A stretch of DNA of 64,000 bases from Tetramitus jugosus (taxonomy: Eukaryota > Heterolobosea > Eutetramitea > Acrasida > Vahlkampfiidae): NCBI GenBank assembly GCA_937625935.1, contig OW569373.1, positions 1-64,000 on the forward strand, given 5' to 3'. This document shows, one piece after another, positions 10,223-20,826 of the stretch. The number at the start of each line of letters is the position of its first letter. Positions within the stretch are counted from its first letter, which is position 1. Made by a program: the position numbers and the translations under genes. The notes below the pieces were generated by a model. That model made no database searches, was not told where the DNA came from, and saw only the letters and a program-made list of their open reading frames with translations.

Positions 10223-11305
10223 TTAAGAATTTGCACCACCACATTTTAATTGTGGAGACTTGGATGTGGTGAGAGTGTCGGTTTGTCTATCAATGGTTCC
10301 ATCTTCTTGTCTCACCCATGTGTCGATATTGAAGGGAGATTCAGTGATTTCAATGACTCTGGCACCTCTCTTGAAATGCTTACCAAAGTAACCACCAAAG
10401 CCAGTCTTTCTTCCATAATTGAGTGTTACACCATTGTAATCTACAATGTAGTCATTGTTGTGATCATGACCAACATAGGTTGCTTTCACATCCTGCATCT
10501 CCTTGAATGCTCCCAATATTCCAGTGTTGACCGATGAACAGCACACTGTTTCCTTCTTTGTTCCTCTTCCTTGCAAATTGTTGAGTGAAGTCATATACTC
10601 CTGAGAAGCAATGTGGAAAAAGGCCAAAGAAGGAAGAATAGCACCATGTTTTCTTCTCAAATCCATCGAAGTTTTTCGATACCACTCTACTTGATCAGGC
10701 ATCATACAACTCCATCCAGGAACACCCATACATTCTCTGTTTCCAGTATCCATAAAGTACAGATGACTGACAGCTTTGTCACTATTGGATCCAAGAACTT
10801 GGAGAACATAATTCGAGTGACCACTAATGGAATTTGGTCCCATTTGACTCATACTCAATGGATATCCCAAATCAAGCTTCATAACTTGCTCACGAGACAA
10901 GTTTCCTTCTCCGTCATGATTCCCTAGAATGTATGCCCAAGTAATGTTGGCATCCATCATTGCTCGGACAGTCAATGGATAGCAACCAGCGACTCCATCC
11001 TTCATGCAACCAACTTTTTGGGAATAGTGATGACCACTGATGGAGTCTCCAGATATGACCACGAAATCTGGTTGTTCCCACTTAAGAATCTGAGCTTGTT
11101 GTTTCATTGTTTTTTCATCATTTTGCCCATTCTCACCAAAGTGCATATCCGTGAATTGAACAATCTTAAATTTACCATTCGATTGGAAACGAAGTGTTCG
11201 ACTGCATGACACTGCTGTTGCATGATACATTAAGAAAATAGAAACAACAGCAAATGACGCTACAAAGAGCACAATTGTTGTTGGTTTTGACCACCAGCTC
11301 ACCAT
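10223..11305 (-). CDS. Calcineurin-like metallophosphatase (purple acid phosphatase-like)
   Basis: I chose the ATG at 11305 (360 residues), because upstream codons in the open frame lack a plausible start. An N-terminal membrane anchor or signal (about residues 8-30) precedes the catalytic domain. The metal-binding motifs appear in order: FTDMHFGE (D-x-H), ISGDSISG (GD), LGNHDGEGN (GNHD), AFFHIASQE (His) and YVGHDHNND (GHxH). All ligands of a two-metal phosphatase are present, and the overall pattern fits the plant and fungal PAP16/28/29 and DCR2 group. It likely hydrolyses phosphate esters outside the cytosol. The next gene leftward is convergent. Confidence 0.85.
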   Translation of the reverse strand: MVSWWSKPTTIVLFVASFAVVSIFLMYHATAVSCSRTLRFQSNGKFKIVQFTDMHFGENGQNDEKTMKQQAQILKWEQPDFVVISGDSISGHHYSQKVGCMKDGVAGCYPLTVRAMMDANITWAYILGNHDGEGNLSREQVMKLDLGYPLSMSQMGPNSISGHSNYVLQVLGSNSDKAVSHLYFMDTGNRECMGVPGWSCMMPDQVEWYRKTSMDLRRKHGAILPSLAFFHIASQEYMTSLNNLQGRGTKKETVCCSSVNTGILGAFKEMQDVKATYVGHDHNNDYIVDYNGVTLNYGRKTGFGGYFGKHFKRGARVIEITESPFNIDTWVRQEDGTIDRQTDTLTTSKSPQLKCGGANS

Positions 11306-11953
11306 TATTGAGGTTACGGTGTTGTTGATTCTTTTTGTTGGTACTTTCCTTTCTCTTCTTGCCAACCAACCGATGCCTTGATTTGATTTTCCAATCACCG
11401 TAGGTTTTTTTTGAACGAACAAAATTACGACAGGTGTCGTGGGAGAGATTGTAAAGATGGTTTGAGAAATTTCATGGCTGTGATGAGGTTTGAAGGAGGA
11501 TTTTTTGAAACAAAAGAAGTACCACAAGAATCCGAACAGCAAAAACATTTCTGGCTCGAATTCCTTCGGTACAGTCATGTAATCTCGGAATAAAGGAGGT
11601 ACTTAATGGTTTTTGTTCAAAACAAATAGTAGCAGAGCTCTGGTAGAGAACGCAGGATACGATATCATTGGAAGCCGATCTTTGCTCTAAAAAGGCATAG
11701 CAAGCTTCATAAAGATTATATGAATCACAACGCCGACGGTGGAACCAACTTTCTGTCACCTATGAAATCCATCGAATCTATTTTATCAAGATCCTCATCC
11801 ACTCCACAACATGAGGACCTTGTTTTCAACAGTTAAGAAAAGGTCATAATATGTTTTTGGAAGAACAAAAATAGATGGGTAGGATCACAAGCCTGCTGCC
11901 CTTCACACCTGTCACGGGGTCACAGAACACTTGACCTCCAATCAGCAGATATC
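11306..11953. other. Intergenic region
   Basis: The open frames here are antisense shadows or read-through of the phosphatase frame using non-ATG starts. I see no independent gene. Confidence 0.5.
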
Positions 11954-12505
11954 CTAAGCTTTATAAATGATTGGAGAAATGTTCCATGGGTTGTTCTTGT
12001 ATATCCCAAGATAAGTGTACACATCAGGTTTGTACTGGAGGGCAGAAGTGAACCCTAATCTCTTCAATTCATTTCGAACACGCAAGACATCGTTCTGATC
12101 AGTAAAATCAATGGTATAAATACAAATCACATGAGTAGGATCTTGGTGGTTGGAAGGTGATACTTTTGCGTAATGCCCCAAGTTGCCTTCTAACACAGCA
12201 TTCACAATGATCTCCCAGGCCGCATCAACTGTGTCCTTTCCTGGAAAGACAACCCACTTTCCAACAAGACAATTGTACTTGACGCCCAGCCCTAAAGCAG
12301 TTTTAGTCGTGGTTTCAGTGATACATTTCCATTCCTCACACATGGCAGCGATTTGAGTCATGGAACAGACTGTTCCAGATACCTTCTCAGGATTGGACAC
12401 AGCAATCCAATTGCATTGATTACGGCTTGTTTGACTTGGACGAAAGCTCGAGAGAAAAGCGTCCAGATTGTTGTTCCCCTTGTTGAAAGTGATCCTGTCT
12501 TGCAT
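11954..12505 (-). CDS. UPF0696 / DUF1917 (C11orf68-like) protein
   Basis: The conserved part contains NWIAVSNPE, GKWVVFPG, HYAKVS, HVICIYTIDFTD and KPDVYTYLGIY, the recognisable sequence of the UPF0696 family (human C11orf68/BLES03, DUF1917), whose fold resembles the cap-binding protein eIF4E. The cellular role of the family is poorly known. The first in-frame ATG gives about 183 residues. The frame is open further upstream without an ATG, while an ATG in another frame lies about 120 bases upstream beside an A6 run, so the true N-terminus may be longer and involve a one-base error. It is divergent from the gene at 12745. Confidence 0.75.
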   Translation of the reverse strand: MQDRITFNKGNNNLDAFLSSFRPSQTSRNQCNWIAVSNPEKVSGTVCSMTQIAAMCEEWKCITETTTKTALGLGVKYNCLVGKWVVFPGKDTVDAAWEIIVNAVLEGNLGHYAKVSPSNHQDPTHVICIYTIDFTDQNDVLRVRNELKRLGFTSALQYKPDVYTYLGIYKNNPWNISPIIYKA

Positions 12506-12744
12506 CCGTTTTTGAAACTCGTTCGTAGGATAGTTCCCCAATTTTTGTGCTTCAACAAGATTCGAATTTCCACGAATTATCAGTGGCGAGTTTTTTGAGT
12601 CTACAATTCTTGATGGTTGTCATTTCCCTTGAAATCCGAGGTGGAACCATGCAATTCCAGAAAAGGACTTCTGTCTCGAGTGGAATTCCAAGACATAAAA
12701 GATCCAAACAGTGGTACCTAAGATGACAACACAAAACCAAAATA

Positions 12745-13617
12745 ATGAATTATTACCAAGTACTCTTGTTCTTGATTATTACCACTGCATTTTGCCTAAC
12801 TACAGTTTCATGTGCGTCATCATGTGTCTCAACTTCTGCAGCTACAGCAGGGCCGTACTACGTAAGCGGGATGATCTTCCGTAAGAATATTACTGAAGGT
12901 AAACCTGGACTGCCTCTCGTACTAGAGTTAACAATAGTGGATAAAACAACTTGTGAGGCTGCATCTGGAGCTACCGTTGAGATTTGGCACTGTGATGCCC
13001 TTGGAATATACAGTCACTACGAGGATGCAAGTAACAATGTGAATAATCCAACTACAGATGATACGACATATCTTCGAGGTAAGCAATATGTCAATTCAAG
13101 CGGAATAGCAACTTTTGAAACCATTTACTCTGGGTGGTATGTGAGCCGTGACACTCACATCCATATGAAGATTTTCAATGGGGAAAAGGAAGTTCTCACT
13201 AGTCAACTCTTCTTCGCTGATACACTCTCTGATCAAGTTGGACTCATATCTCCATACAGCTCCCATAATGTGGAAAGAACAAGATTGGATGAAGATACAG
13301 TGTACTCCTCTGATGATATAATGTTGATTGTCTCTTACTTGAAAAGTTCTTTGGAAGAAGGATTAATTGCACAAGGTACAGTTGTCGTGAATTATGGATC
13401 ATCCTATAACTCGAGTACCAACGGGACGACCGAGAGCGGTGCTGATTCATCCAACTCGTCGACTGTGAATGGAGATTCTACGTCAGCTGACAACATTAAC
13501 CAAAGTACAACAACCTCAGCTGTCGTCAATAATGAGACAAGTGGAGCACAAACACTCAGATGGTCTAAAATTGGTCTTTTCTCAACTGTTATTATTGGCG
13601 CAACTCTTTTGTTGTGA
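12745..13617 (+). CDS. Secreted intradiol ring-cleavage dioxygenase-like protein
   Basis: This 290-residue protein has a signal peptide (about residues 1-23), an intradiol dioxygenase core, an Asn/Ser/Thr-rich linker and a hydrophobic C-terminal tail suited to GPI attachment. The non-heme Fe(III) ligands of the family are recognisable: the Tyr in VEIWHCDALGIYS and the Tyr, His and His in GWYVSRDTHIHMKIF, with the conserved Arg. These enzymes open catechol-type rings between the hydroxyls. Secreted or surface forms occur in fungi and oomycetes, where they act on plant phenolics. Here the extracellular location fits breakdown of phenolic compounds from food. Substrate is inferred. Confidence 0.8.
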   Translation: MNYYQVLLFLIITTAFCLTTVSCASSCVSTSAATAGPYYVSGMIFRKNITEGKPGLPLVLELTIVDKTTCEAASGATVEIWHCDALGIYSHYEDASNNVNNPTTDDTTYLRGKQYVNSSGIATFETIYSGWYVSRDTHIHMKIFNGEKEVLTSQLFFADTLSDQVGLISPYSSHNVERTRLDEDTVYSSDDIMLIVSYLKSSLEEGLIAQGTVVVNYGSSYNSSTNGTTESGADSSNSSTVNGDSTSADNINQSTTTSAVVNNETSGAQTLRWSKIGLFSTVIIGATLLL

Positions 13618-13716
13618 GTGAAGTGATTTCAAATACCATTATCATGTAAATATCAATGTTTAACGTTTAAGAGCACTTTATCAACTATTGTACTTCTTCA
13701 TTCTAGTTCCACAACT

Positions 13717-16017
13717 TTAGTTGCTAAACTCTGTCCTCAAGAGTCTAGCTGCTTCGACCATGGCAACCAATGCTTCTTTAGCTTCGACAGGACCTCTGGT
13801 TTTCAATCCACAATCAGGATTCACCCATATTTGCTCCTTTGGCAAGAAGGAAGTCGCTCTCTTGATCAATTGAACCATCCAATCAACAGTTGGAACATTT
13901 GGAGAATGGATATCATAGACGCCAGGTGAGAACTTTTCAAACACTTTGAGCAATTCCATGTTGGATCTTGATGTTTCAATGGTGATCACATCAGCATCCA
14001 TTGCCGCAATTGATTCAATAATGTCATTGAACTCAGAATAGCACATATGAGTGTGAATTTGAGTCTCTTCCTGAACTCCGGATGTTGTCACCTTGAAACA
14101 ATCAACTGCCCATTGTAAGTAGTGTTCCCAATCTGATTTTCGCAATGGGAGTCCTTCTCTTATCGCTGGTTCATCGATTTGAATAATACTAATTCCAGCC
14201 TTCTCCAGATCCAAAACCTCCTCTCTCAAAACAATTGCGAGTTGTTTGCAAGTGAATTCTCTTGGTTGATCATCTCTCACAAATGACCATTGGAGCATAG
14301 TAACTGGTCCGGTCAACATTCCCTTAACTGGCAAACTTGTGAGAGATTGAGCGTACGATGACCATTCAACAGTCATAGCAGAAGGACGATAGATGTCACC
14401 GAAGATAATTGGTGGCTTCACGCAACGTGATCCATAGCTTTGAACCCAACCATTCTTAGTGAATGCGAATCCATCGAGCAATTCTCCAAAGTATTCAACC
14501 ATATCATTACGTTCAGGTTCACCATGAACCAAAACATCCAATCCAATTTCTTCTTGTAAGCTGATTACTTGTGCAACTTCTTTGCGCAAACAAGCTTCAT
14601 AATCCTTGGTGTTAAGGGAACCATTCTTCCACCGACGACGAAGAGATCGGATATCAGCCGTTTGTGGGAATGAACCAATGGTTGTTGTGGGGAAGAGAGG
14701 AAGATTGTACTTCTTCTGCTGAGCAGAGCGTCTTTGACTGAACTCAACACGATTCAATGAAATCGACTTGATGCTGTCCACCTTTTGTCTCACAACTGGA
14801 TTGTGTGTTCTGCTCGAAGAGCAACGAGAGTTTAACGCATTTCGTTGTGTTAACAACTTTGAAGATACCTCCTCTGAAACATTCAAACCTCCATCCAAGT
14901 ATGAACCCAACAGAGATAATTCCTCTATTTTCTGAATGGCAAAACTCAACCAAGACTTAACTTCTTCGTCCAATTCATTCTCAAAAGAGAGATCGACTGG
15001 TACATGAAGCAAAGAACAAGATGGAGCTATCCACAGACGATCTCCAAGCTTTTCAGCAGCTACGAGCAATGTTGAACGAGCTGAATCCAAATCAGTCCTC
15101 CAAATATTTCTTCCATCGATTATTCCAACAGAGAGAGTCTTATCTGCTCCAATCTTCTCAACAACTTGAGCGAGTTGTTCTCTATCTCTCACTGCATCAA
15201 TATGCAATGCATTAACCTTCAATGATAATGCGAGATCAATATTATCTCTCAGTCCTCCAAAGTAGGTGGCGACAAGTAGTTTAATACCTGACAACTCAGA
15301 GAAACTGTTGTACACTCTCGAGAATGCATCCCTTCATTCCAAAGGAAGATCAAGAATCAAAATTGGCTCATCAATTTGAACCCATTCCACTCCTTGCCCA
15401 GATAAACGCTTCAACACCTCAGAGTAAATTGGTAACAGGTTATCCAACAGGGATAGTTTAGTTGCATCGGAATTACCTTCAAATTCATCACCCTTGGCAA
15501 ACCAAAGCCAAGTAAGAGGTCCTGGTATGACAACCTTGACGTTGTGTCCATCTGCTTGAGCTTCTGAAACATGCTTGAACAGATCATCGCGCGCAAGTCT
15601 ATACTTCTGACCAGACCAGATCTCTGGAGTGATGAAATGATAGTTGGTATCAAACCACTTGGTCATCTCACAAGCAGCTGCTGGTGCACCTGTTGGAGCT
15701 CTTCCACGACCCATTCTGAACAGTGTGTCGATAGAAACTGGTTCTTTTTCATCTTGTCCGAAACGCTTTGGAATAGCACCAATTGTTGTTGACCACTCCA
15801 AGATCTGATCATACCAAGCAAAATCACCAACAGGGATCTTCTGAATTCCTGAGCTTGCTTGTTGTTGCCAATGACGCTTGCGCAATTCAGCTCCAACTGC
15901 CTCCAGTTCAACAGCAGATAATTTACCTGCCCAGTAGGCTTCTACGGCACTCTTGAGCTCGCGTTTAGCTCCAATACGAGGGAATCCAAGGTTGTGAATT
16001 GTTGTTGTTGTTGTCAT
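13717..16017 (-). pseudogene. metE: Cobalamin-independent methionine synthase with an in-frame UGA
   Basis: From ATG 16017 to the stop at 13717 one reading frame encodes a full MetE of about 766 residues, the usual length, except for a TGA at 15334-15336 (codon 228). The N-terminal half has the LGFPRIGAKRELK start. The C-terminal half keeps the zinc ligands ([21 protein letters not shown]) and the [16 protein letters not shown] substrate motif. In E. coli MetE the aligned position is a Trp in LPQAWLDAY, so TGG to TGA is the simplest change. The enzyme transfers a methyl group from methyltetrahydrofolate-polyglutamate to homocysteine in the cytosol. It may be a recent pseudogene, a readthrough gene or a base-call error; no other damage is visible. 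Confidence 0.85.
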
Positions 16018-16914
16018 TGTTGATTGATTTGTGTGGTTGTTGATTTTGTTCTAGTGTTATATAGGTGTACTTTGTGTGGTGTTTGTGTTAATCATAAAGC
16101 ACTTAAATACTTACTACAAAGTGTTGCTGGTTGTCCTGTTGACGTGGCAAAAAGAACCACGTGTGCTCTTAGATGACTCTTCCATCCAATGAAACCGGAA
16201 TGATCCGTGTGTGCGGCCCCGCACTAGACCTTAGGAGATTATTGATTATTGTTCTGATCTGTTAAAAAGGTGACCGCACCGGGTATGAACAAAATATCTT
16301 CTGACATCCGCCACTCCACACAGGTATTCCCTCCCGCCACTTGAACTACAGGATTGACAGAGGTATTCATCCATGTGTGAAATTTTCCACGACTAAAAAG
16401 GAAGTAACCCAAAATCTTCCCGATAATTATCTCGCTCCAGATTTCCTTCCGGTTTCTGAAACTCAAAGAAATAATTCATTCCTCAACTACCTACGAACAG
16501 CGTTCTGGTCATAGAATACTGACAAGCTTATTCAGAACAAAGAGAAGTATACAATCTTCGGAAAACAGAAACAAAATCGACTTCCGGACATAGTTGGATC
16601 CTTGCTCAATACATTTGAATCTCAAACAAAGTCCTTCTAAAATACTTCCTTTCGCAGTTCAACTTGTTCAAAAGGTGGCAGTTCTCTTGCCACAAAACAG
16701 TAACCACCCCTTGCGGGAATTTTTCTGAAAATGAATTTGGAAAATTGCTGTAGTGGTTGCTTATCGATTATTTCATCTCAGCCAGTTAAAAAAGGTCTGT
16801 GAGTGGCATTCGAACTTTTTATTGTGGGTTTTGTGCCGTTTGAATTATTTTTTGGCCAACACACATCTCATCTGTGTGAAAAAATCAACAAGAAAACAAT
16901 TGAAGTCATCCAGA
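16018..16914. other. Intergenic region between metE and the DUF262 gene
   Basis: This is the divergent spacer between two 5' ends. It has CA/GT-rich leader sequence next to metE and a short antisense frame at 16239-16466 that resembles nothing known. No repeats or RNA genes were seen. Confidence 0.5.
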
Positions 16915-18972
16915 ATGGCGACTCTAGCAACAGATTTTTCATTCCGTGAAGTGTTGGCTCACAAGAAACTATTTATTCGAAGCTATCAAAGACCATATGC
17001 CTGGGATGAGAAACAGTGGTCCGATCTGTGGAACGATCTCTTTTACATGCACATTATCGATAGTGAAGAAGGTAAAAAACGGTTTCTGGGCAATATTATT
17101 CTCAAGCCATTGGATGAAGAATTTCGATCGTCATTGATCAACAAGTCCCAAGACAATGAAACAATCAATTTTTATGAAATTGTGGATGGTCAACAGAGAA
17201 TTACAACAGTGTTGGTTCTGTTGAGTGTCATTAGCCATCAGTTGAAGGAGAAAAATGAAGCGGTGAGCACAAAGATTCAATCCATGTTTCAACTGCAGTT
17301 GAGAGGCTCTCAAAAGTACTATCCTCTGATTACGACGACAAGAACTGATATTACAAAGTTGCTTCATTTGCTGTTAACAGTTGGAATTACGGGCAAGAAG
17401 AAGAAGGATACGATTGATGAATCGACGGTTCAATTACCGTTGCTTGATGTGAGTGGATCTAGTGTCGTGTCTGATGATGACAATACAGATGTGTATGATA
17501 TGAGTGATGAGTTTGTGCAGCGTTTGAGAGCTGAATCTGAGAATAAGAGAAGTTTAGCTGCAAAGAACAGGTTATGTGCCGCCTATCGCTACTTTACATC
17601 AAAGATTAATGATATGCAAAATGAGTTGACAGATCATACGAACACGCTGTTGGATTTTGACTCGCTCATTAGAGAGGGATTTCGATTCACGTGCTATATT
17701 CAGAGTGAAAAGGTGAATGTGATTGAAACGTTCATGGGAATCAACGACAGAGGCAAGGTTTTAAACGCGCTCGAGAACACAAAAGCTCTCTTTATTGGTT
17801 TCGCGAGACGATTGGTCAATCATGAACTGAGAGAGAAGATTGAAAAAACTTGGGATTTCGTGTATGATTCGCTCGCTGATGCAAGCTTGTTCGATGATAA
17901 AGAAGAAGTTGACTTCTTGTCTTGTGCTTGGACCGCCATGTACATGGGATCCATCAAAACGCAAAACTTGTTTGCTAGCATCAACACTGCCTTCTCGATG
18001 GAACTGGATCATATAGTGAAGAGCAAGCAATCAAAACCGAGCACTCCTTCCACTCCTAATCCTCCCGCTGATGAGGTAACTGTCATAATAGAGAGCGATA
18101 GCGACACAGAAAGCGAGAGTGAGGCAGAGCGGCCGGCCAAACGAAGAAGAATTACAAAAGAAAGTAGTCCAAGAAATTTAGAGTCCTTTGCTGACTCTAT
18201 ACGAGGCTTTCTCAATTTCATGAAGCAAACAGTGCCTGTTTACAGTTGGCTGAAGGGCGAGGTTTCTCGTACAGCGTTGCTGTTTGGAGAAGAACATCCC
18301 GAAAAGCTCGAATACATGTTGGAGTGTTTGAAGATATCTCCGTTCTTCGATAAATCCATTCCGTTGATACTAGCCGCACATTTCAACTGTGTCATGTACG
18401 CTAATTTCAAGTATAGAACGAAGGAGTACGCCAAATATTTTCTTCAATTTCTGGAGCTATTGAAGCTTCATCTGATGGTATGGAGTATTTCCCTGGAAAC
18501 TGATGTTAGTCACTTGGATAACTATGCTACCATGCTTTTCCATGCAAAGAATGAAGAGAACAAGGATATCTATTTAGATTGGGTCTATCTAGATATTGTT
18601 GATCGTATTGAAGTTAAGAATGATAAGATCACACAGTTTGTTACTCAAAAATTTGATAAGCAAGCACAGAGGAGCAAAACAAGTAAGGCTCTAAAGCTAG
18701 TGGCGATCGAGTACAAAATTCAGGAAATGACTTCCGATAATCACGAGAAACTTAAATTAATTAGAGAATTCGAAGCGAAGAAACTTGGTTACATTAACAA
18801 AGCGAGAGCTGGTCCTCATTATCACAGCATAGGCAATCGATACATCATGGGAGAGGGTGTTCCAAAACAAAGTGTGCCAAAACGTGAAAAGGGTATTATT
18901 GAATTTCTCAAAGATCAGTTGAACTCTGTCATTCACGGTGATGACGATGAAGACGTGGTTGAACAACCTTAA
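16915..18972 (+). CDS. DUF262 (GmrS/ParB-like) protein, probably nuclear
   Basis: The ATG at 16915 gives 685 residues; the frame is open upstream but without an ATG. The N-terminal domain matches DUF262: IRSYQRPYAW (21-30), RFLGNIIL (56-63) and EIVDGQQRIT (88-97), the last being the DGQQR nucleotide-binding motif of bacterial type IV restriction proteins such as GmrS. An acidic Ser-rich linker with a basic cluster AKRRRITKE (near 406) looks like a nuclear signal. The C-terminus has YHSIGN, reminiscent of the DUF1524 partner domain, but no HNH His-Asn-His set is apparent. Bacterial relatives cut modified DNA; the role here is unknown and nuclease activity is doubtful. Confidence 0.8.
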   Translation: MATLATDFSFREVLAHKKLFIRSYQRPYAWDEKQWSDLWNDLFYMHIIDSEEGKKRFLGNIILKPLDEEFRSSLINKSQDNETINFYEIVDGQQRITTVLVLLSVISHQLKEKNEAVSTKIQSMFQLQLRGSQKYYPLITTTRTDITKLLHLLLTVGITGKKKKDTIDESTVQLPLLDVSGSSVVSDDDNTDVYDMSDEFVQRLRAESENKRSLAAKNRLCAAYRYFTSKINDMQNELTDHTNTLLDFDSLIREGFRFTCYIQSEKVNVIETFMGINDRGKVLNALENTKALFIGFARRLVNHELREKIEKTWDFVYDSLADASLFDDKEEVDFLSCAWTAMYMGSIKTQNLFASINTAFSMELDHIVKSKQSKPSTPSTPNPPADEVTVIIESDSDTESESEAERPAKRRRITKESSPRNLESFADSIRGFLNFMKQTVPVYSWLKGEVSRTALLFGEEHPEKLEYMLECLKISPFFDKSIPLILAAHFNCVMYANFKYRTKEYAKYFLQFLELLKLHLMVWSISLETDVSHLDNYATMLFHAKNEENKDIYLDWVYLDIVDRIEVKNDKITQFVTQKFDKQAQRSKTSKALKLVAIEYKIQEMTSDNHEKLKLIREFEAKKLGYINKARAGPHYHSIGNRYIMGEGVPKQSVPKREKGIIEFLKDQLNSVIHGDDDEDVVEQP

Positions 18973-19621
18973 CTGTACATAAAAAGCATTTACTCAACAT
19001 GTTTTGTGGTCCTGTGTTGCCGGCTGTTGAACATGATTTTGTTGGGCACTTCCATTGAGCAGAGTCTGGCGCCGATTCATACAACTCATCATTGTTGGTT
19101 GTTTGATTATAGATGGGCACTCGTTCTAAGTTGTTGAACTGAATGAACATGAACTTTTTGATTACATCCAAAAGGTAAATCCAATGCCACATGTTCGCTC
19201 TAAAACAAAATTGATGAATGTGTCTCTATTTGAAACATGATGAGTACTTTTTGTTGTTTCTCCTTTCCATAGACTTCAAATTGGCGGGACTGTCAGAGGA
19301 TGATGATACGCAGACACCATCATGTTCAATATCCATTTTTTCGTTGCTGTAGTTCATGTTGTGTTTTGAAAGGATTCCTTCCTTTTGAAGGTCCAGTTTG
19401 CGTAAGGATCATCAGGTCGAACAACTGGTCTTTCCCACAATATCTCACACTTGAAGTTGTATGTAGATTTTGACATTCCAAAAGGTGGACGTAACCAAAA
19501 CCCGAAATTTTGTGTCGGCTTACCATCACAAAACTAGTCGGGAAACTACTACGGTCTTTCTCCTTTTATGTTCGCCGATCGGATACCTTTTCAGGAATTG
19601 TAAACGTTGGCTTGGTGTGTG
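18973..19621. other. Intergenic region
   Basis: Short antisense frames at 18929-19192 and 19326-19529 show no similarity I recognise. No other feature seen. Confidence 0.5.
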
Positions 19622-20737
19622 ATGACGATTGTTGAAAACCTCGAAACCTTACTTCAGAAAAACAGAAAAACAAACACCACTCACTCTATAAACCAACAAG
19701 CTATGCCCAAGATCCAAGAACTCAGTAGGCACCAAGCACCTGATGATGACAACATCAACAGACCAACCAAACCGGTGTTCACTTACATTGGTGAGGTGGA
19801 TGAAGATTTGGAATGTTCTATATGCAAGGATCCGTTACTGGACCCACAACATCACAGGGACTGTGGAAACATGTTTTGTTCTCCTTGTATCTCCTTGTGG
19901 AGTGAGTCCAATGGATCATGCCCAATATGCAGGACACAATGCTCTCACTTTGAACCCGTGGCAATCAAGTACATTACAAATCGATTGAATTCCTTAAATG
20001 TGCTTTGTAATAACTGTGGAGGTCAGATGAACAGAAATTTGTACAAGGACCACGTTGAAACATGTCCTGTGGAGTGTGAAAATGGATGTGGAATACAAGT
20101 GGCTCCTAAAAATAGAGAGGAACACCTCAACTCTCATTGTGTATTGAGAAAGGTGTGTTGTCCAGCGATAGATGTATGTTGTGATTGGACTGGTGCATCT
20201 AAAGATTTGAGTGAGCATACAAGTCATTGCCAATTTTTACTGTTGAAACCTGTTCTATCAAAGGTGATTCAGAGTGAGGAGAAGATAAACGTTTTACTTG
20301 AAGGTATCTCTGAAGATTTCGACGCAAGTCATTTCAACAAAGCTTCTGATACTTTGAGGAGTGACAGGGAGTTTATATTGAGACTGACGAAAGGGTGTCC
20401 GCACATAATTGAACATGCTACCGAACAAGTTAGAGCTGACAAGGAATTCTTGTTGAAGGCTGTGAAACAAAATGGCATTTCGTTGCAATTTGTCTCTGAA
20501 GCGCTGAAAAAGGACAGGGAAATTGTTTTGGAGGCTGTGAAACAAAATGGCTATTCGTTGCGATATGCCTCTGAAGAGTTGAAAAATGACAGGGAAATTG
20601 TTTTGGAGGCTGTGACACAAAATGGCGGTTCTTTGCAATATGCTCCCCAATACTGGAACGACTTACAGATTATCCAAGTAGCAGAGCTCACTACTCCTAA
20701 TCTTCAATCTCAGTCGTGGTTTAAACACAGGCGTTAA
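19622..20737 (+). CDS. RING / TRAF-type zinc finger protein with DUF4116 repeats
   Basis: The first ATG in frame is at 19622 (371 residues). A C3HC4 RING finger (CSICKDPLLDPQHHRDCGNMF start, then CPICR) lies at about residues 66-104. It is followed by TRAF-like Cys/His fingers (CNNCGG, HVETCPVEC, HLNSHC). The C-terminal third is a set of about five DUF4116 repeats of the form D-R-E-x-V-L-E-A-V-x-Q-N-G-x-S-L-x-Y-A-S. Such a protein is expected to act as an E3 ubiquitin ligase, with the DUF4116 repeats perhaps binding a target. DUF4116 repeats are common in amoebae and giant viruses. The partner is unknown. Confidence 0.8.
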   Translation: MTIVENLETLLQKNRKTNTTHSINQQAMPKIQELSRHQAPDDDNINRPTKPVFTYIGEVDEDLECSICKDPLLDPQHHRDCGNMFCSPCISLWSESNGSCPICRTQCSHFEPVAIKYITNRLNSLNVLCNNCGGQMNRNLYKDHVETCPVECENGCGIQVAPKNREEHLNSHCVLRKVCCPAIDVCCDWTGASKDLSEHTSHCQFLLLKPVLSKVIQSEEKINVLLEGISEDFDASHFNKASDTLRSDREFILRLTKGCPHIIEHATEQVRADKEFLLKAVKQNGISLQFVSEALKKDREIVLEAVKQNGYSLRYASEELKNDREIVLEAVTQNGGSLQYAPQYWNDLQIIQVAELTTPNLQSQSWFKHRR

Positions 20738-20826
20738 ACTACTTTCACCCCAATTCCGTTTCTTTCAATCACCGACAGTTCCTTCTGTAGTTTGACAAGA
20801 AACAAAACAACAGAGATAAACAAAAA

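Noticed and set aside
10223-11578. 451-residue version of the phosphatase
   Set aside because: It depends on a non-ATG start and adds sequence without a signal; the ATG at 11305 puts the membrane segment at the N-terminus.
15313-15345. Intron or frameshift as the cause of the metE split
   Set aside because: Both halves are in the same frame, no GT-AG pair fits, and the aligned residue is a single Trp; a point change to TGA explains it.
16239-16466. 75-codon minus-strand ORF between metE and the DUF262 gene
   Set aside because: No similarity and no promoter or neighbour support; probably chance.
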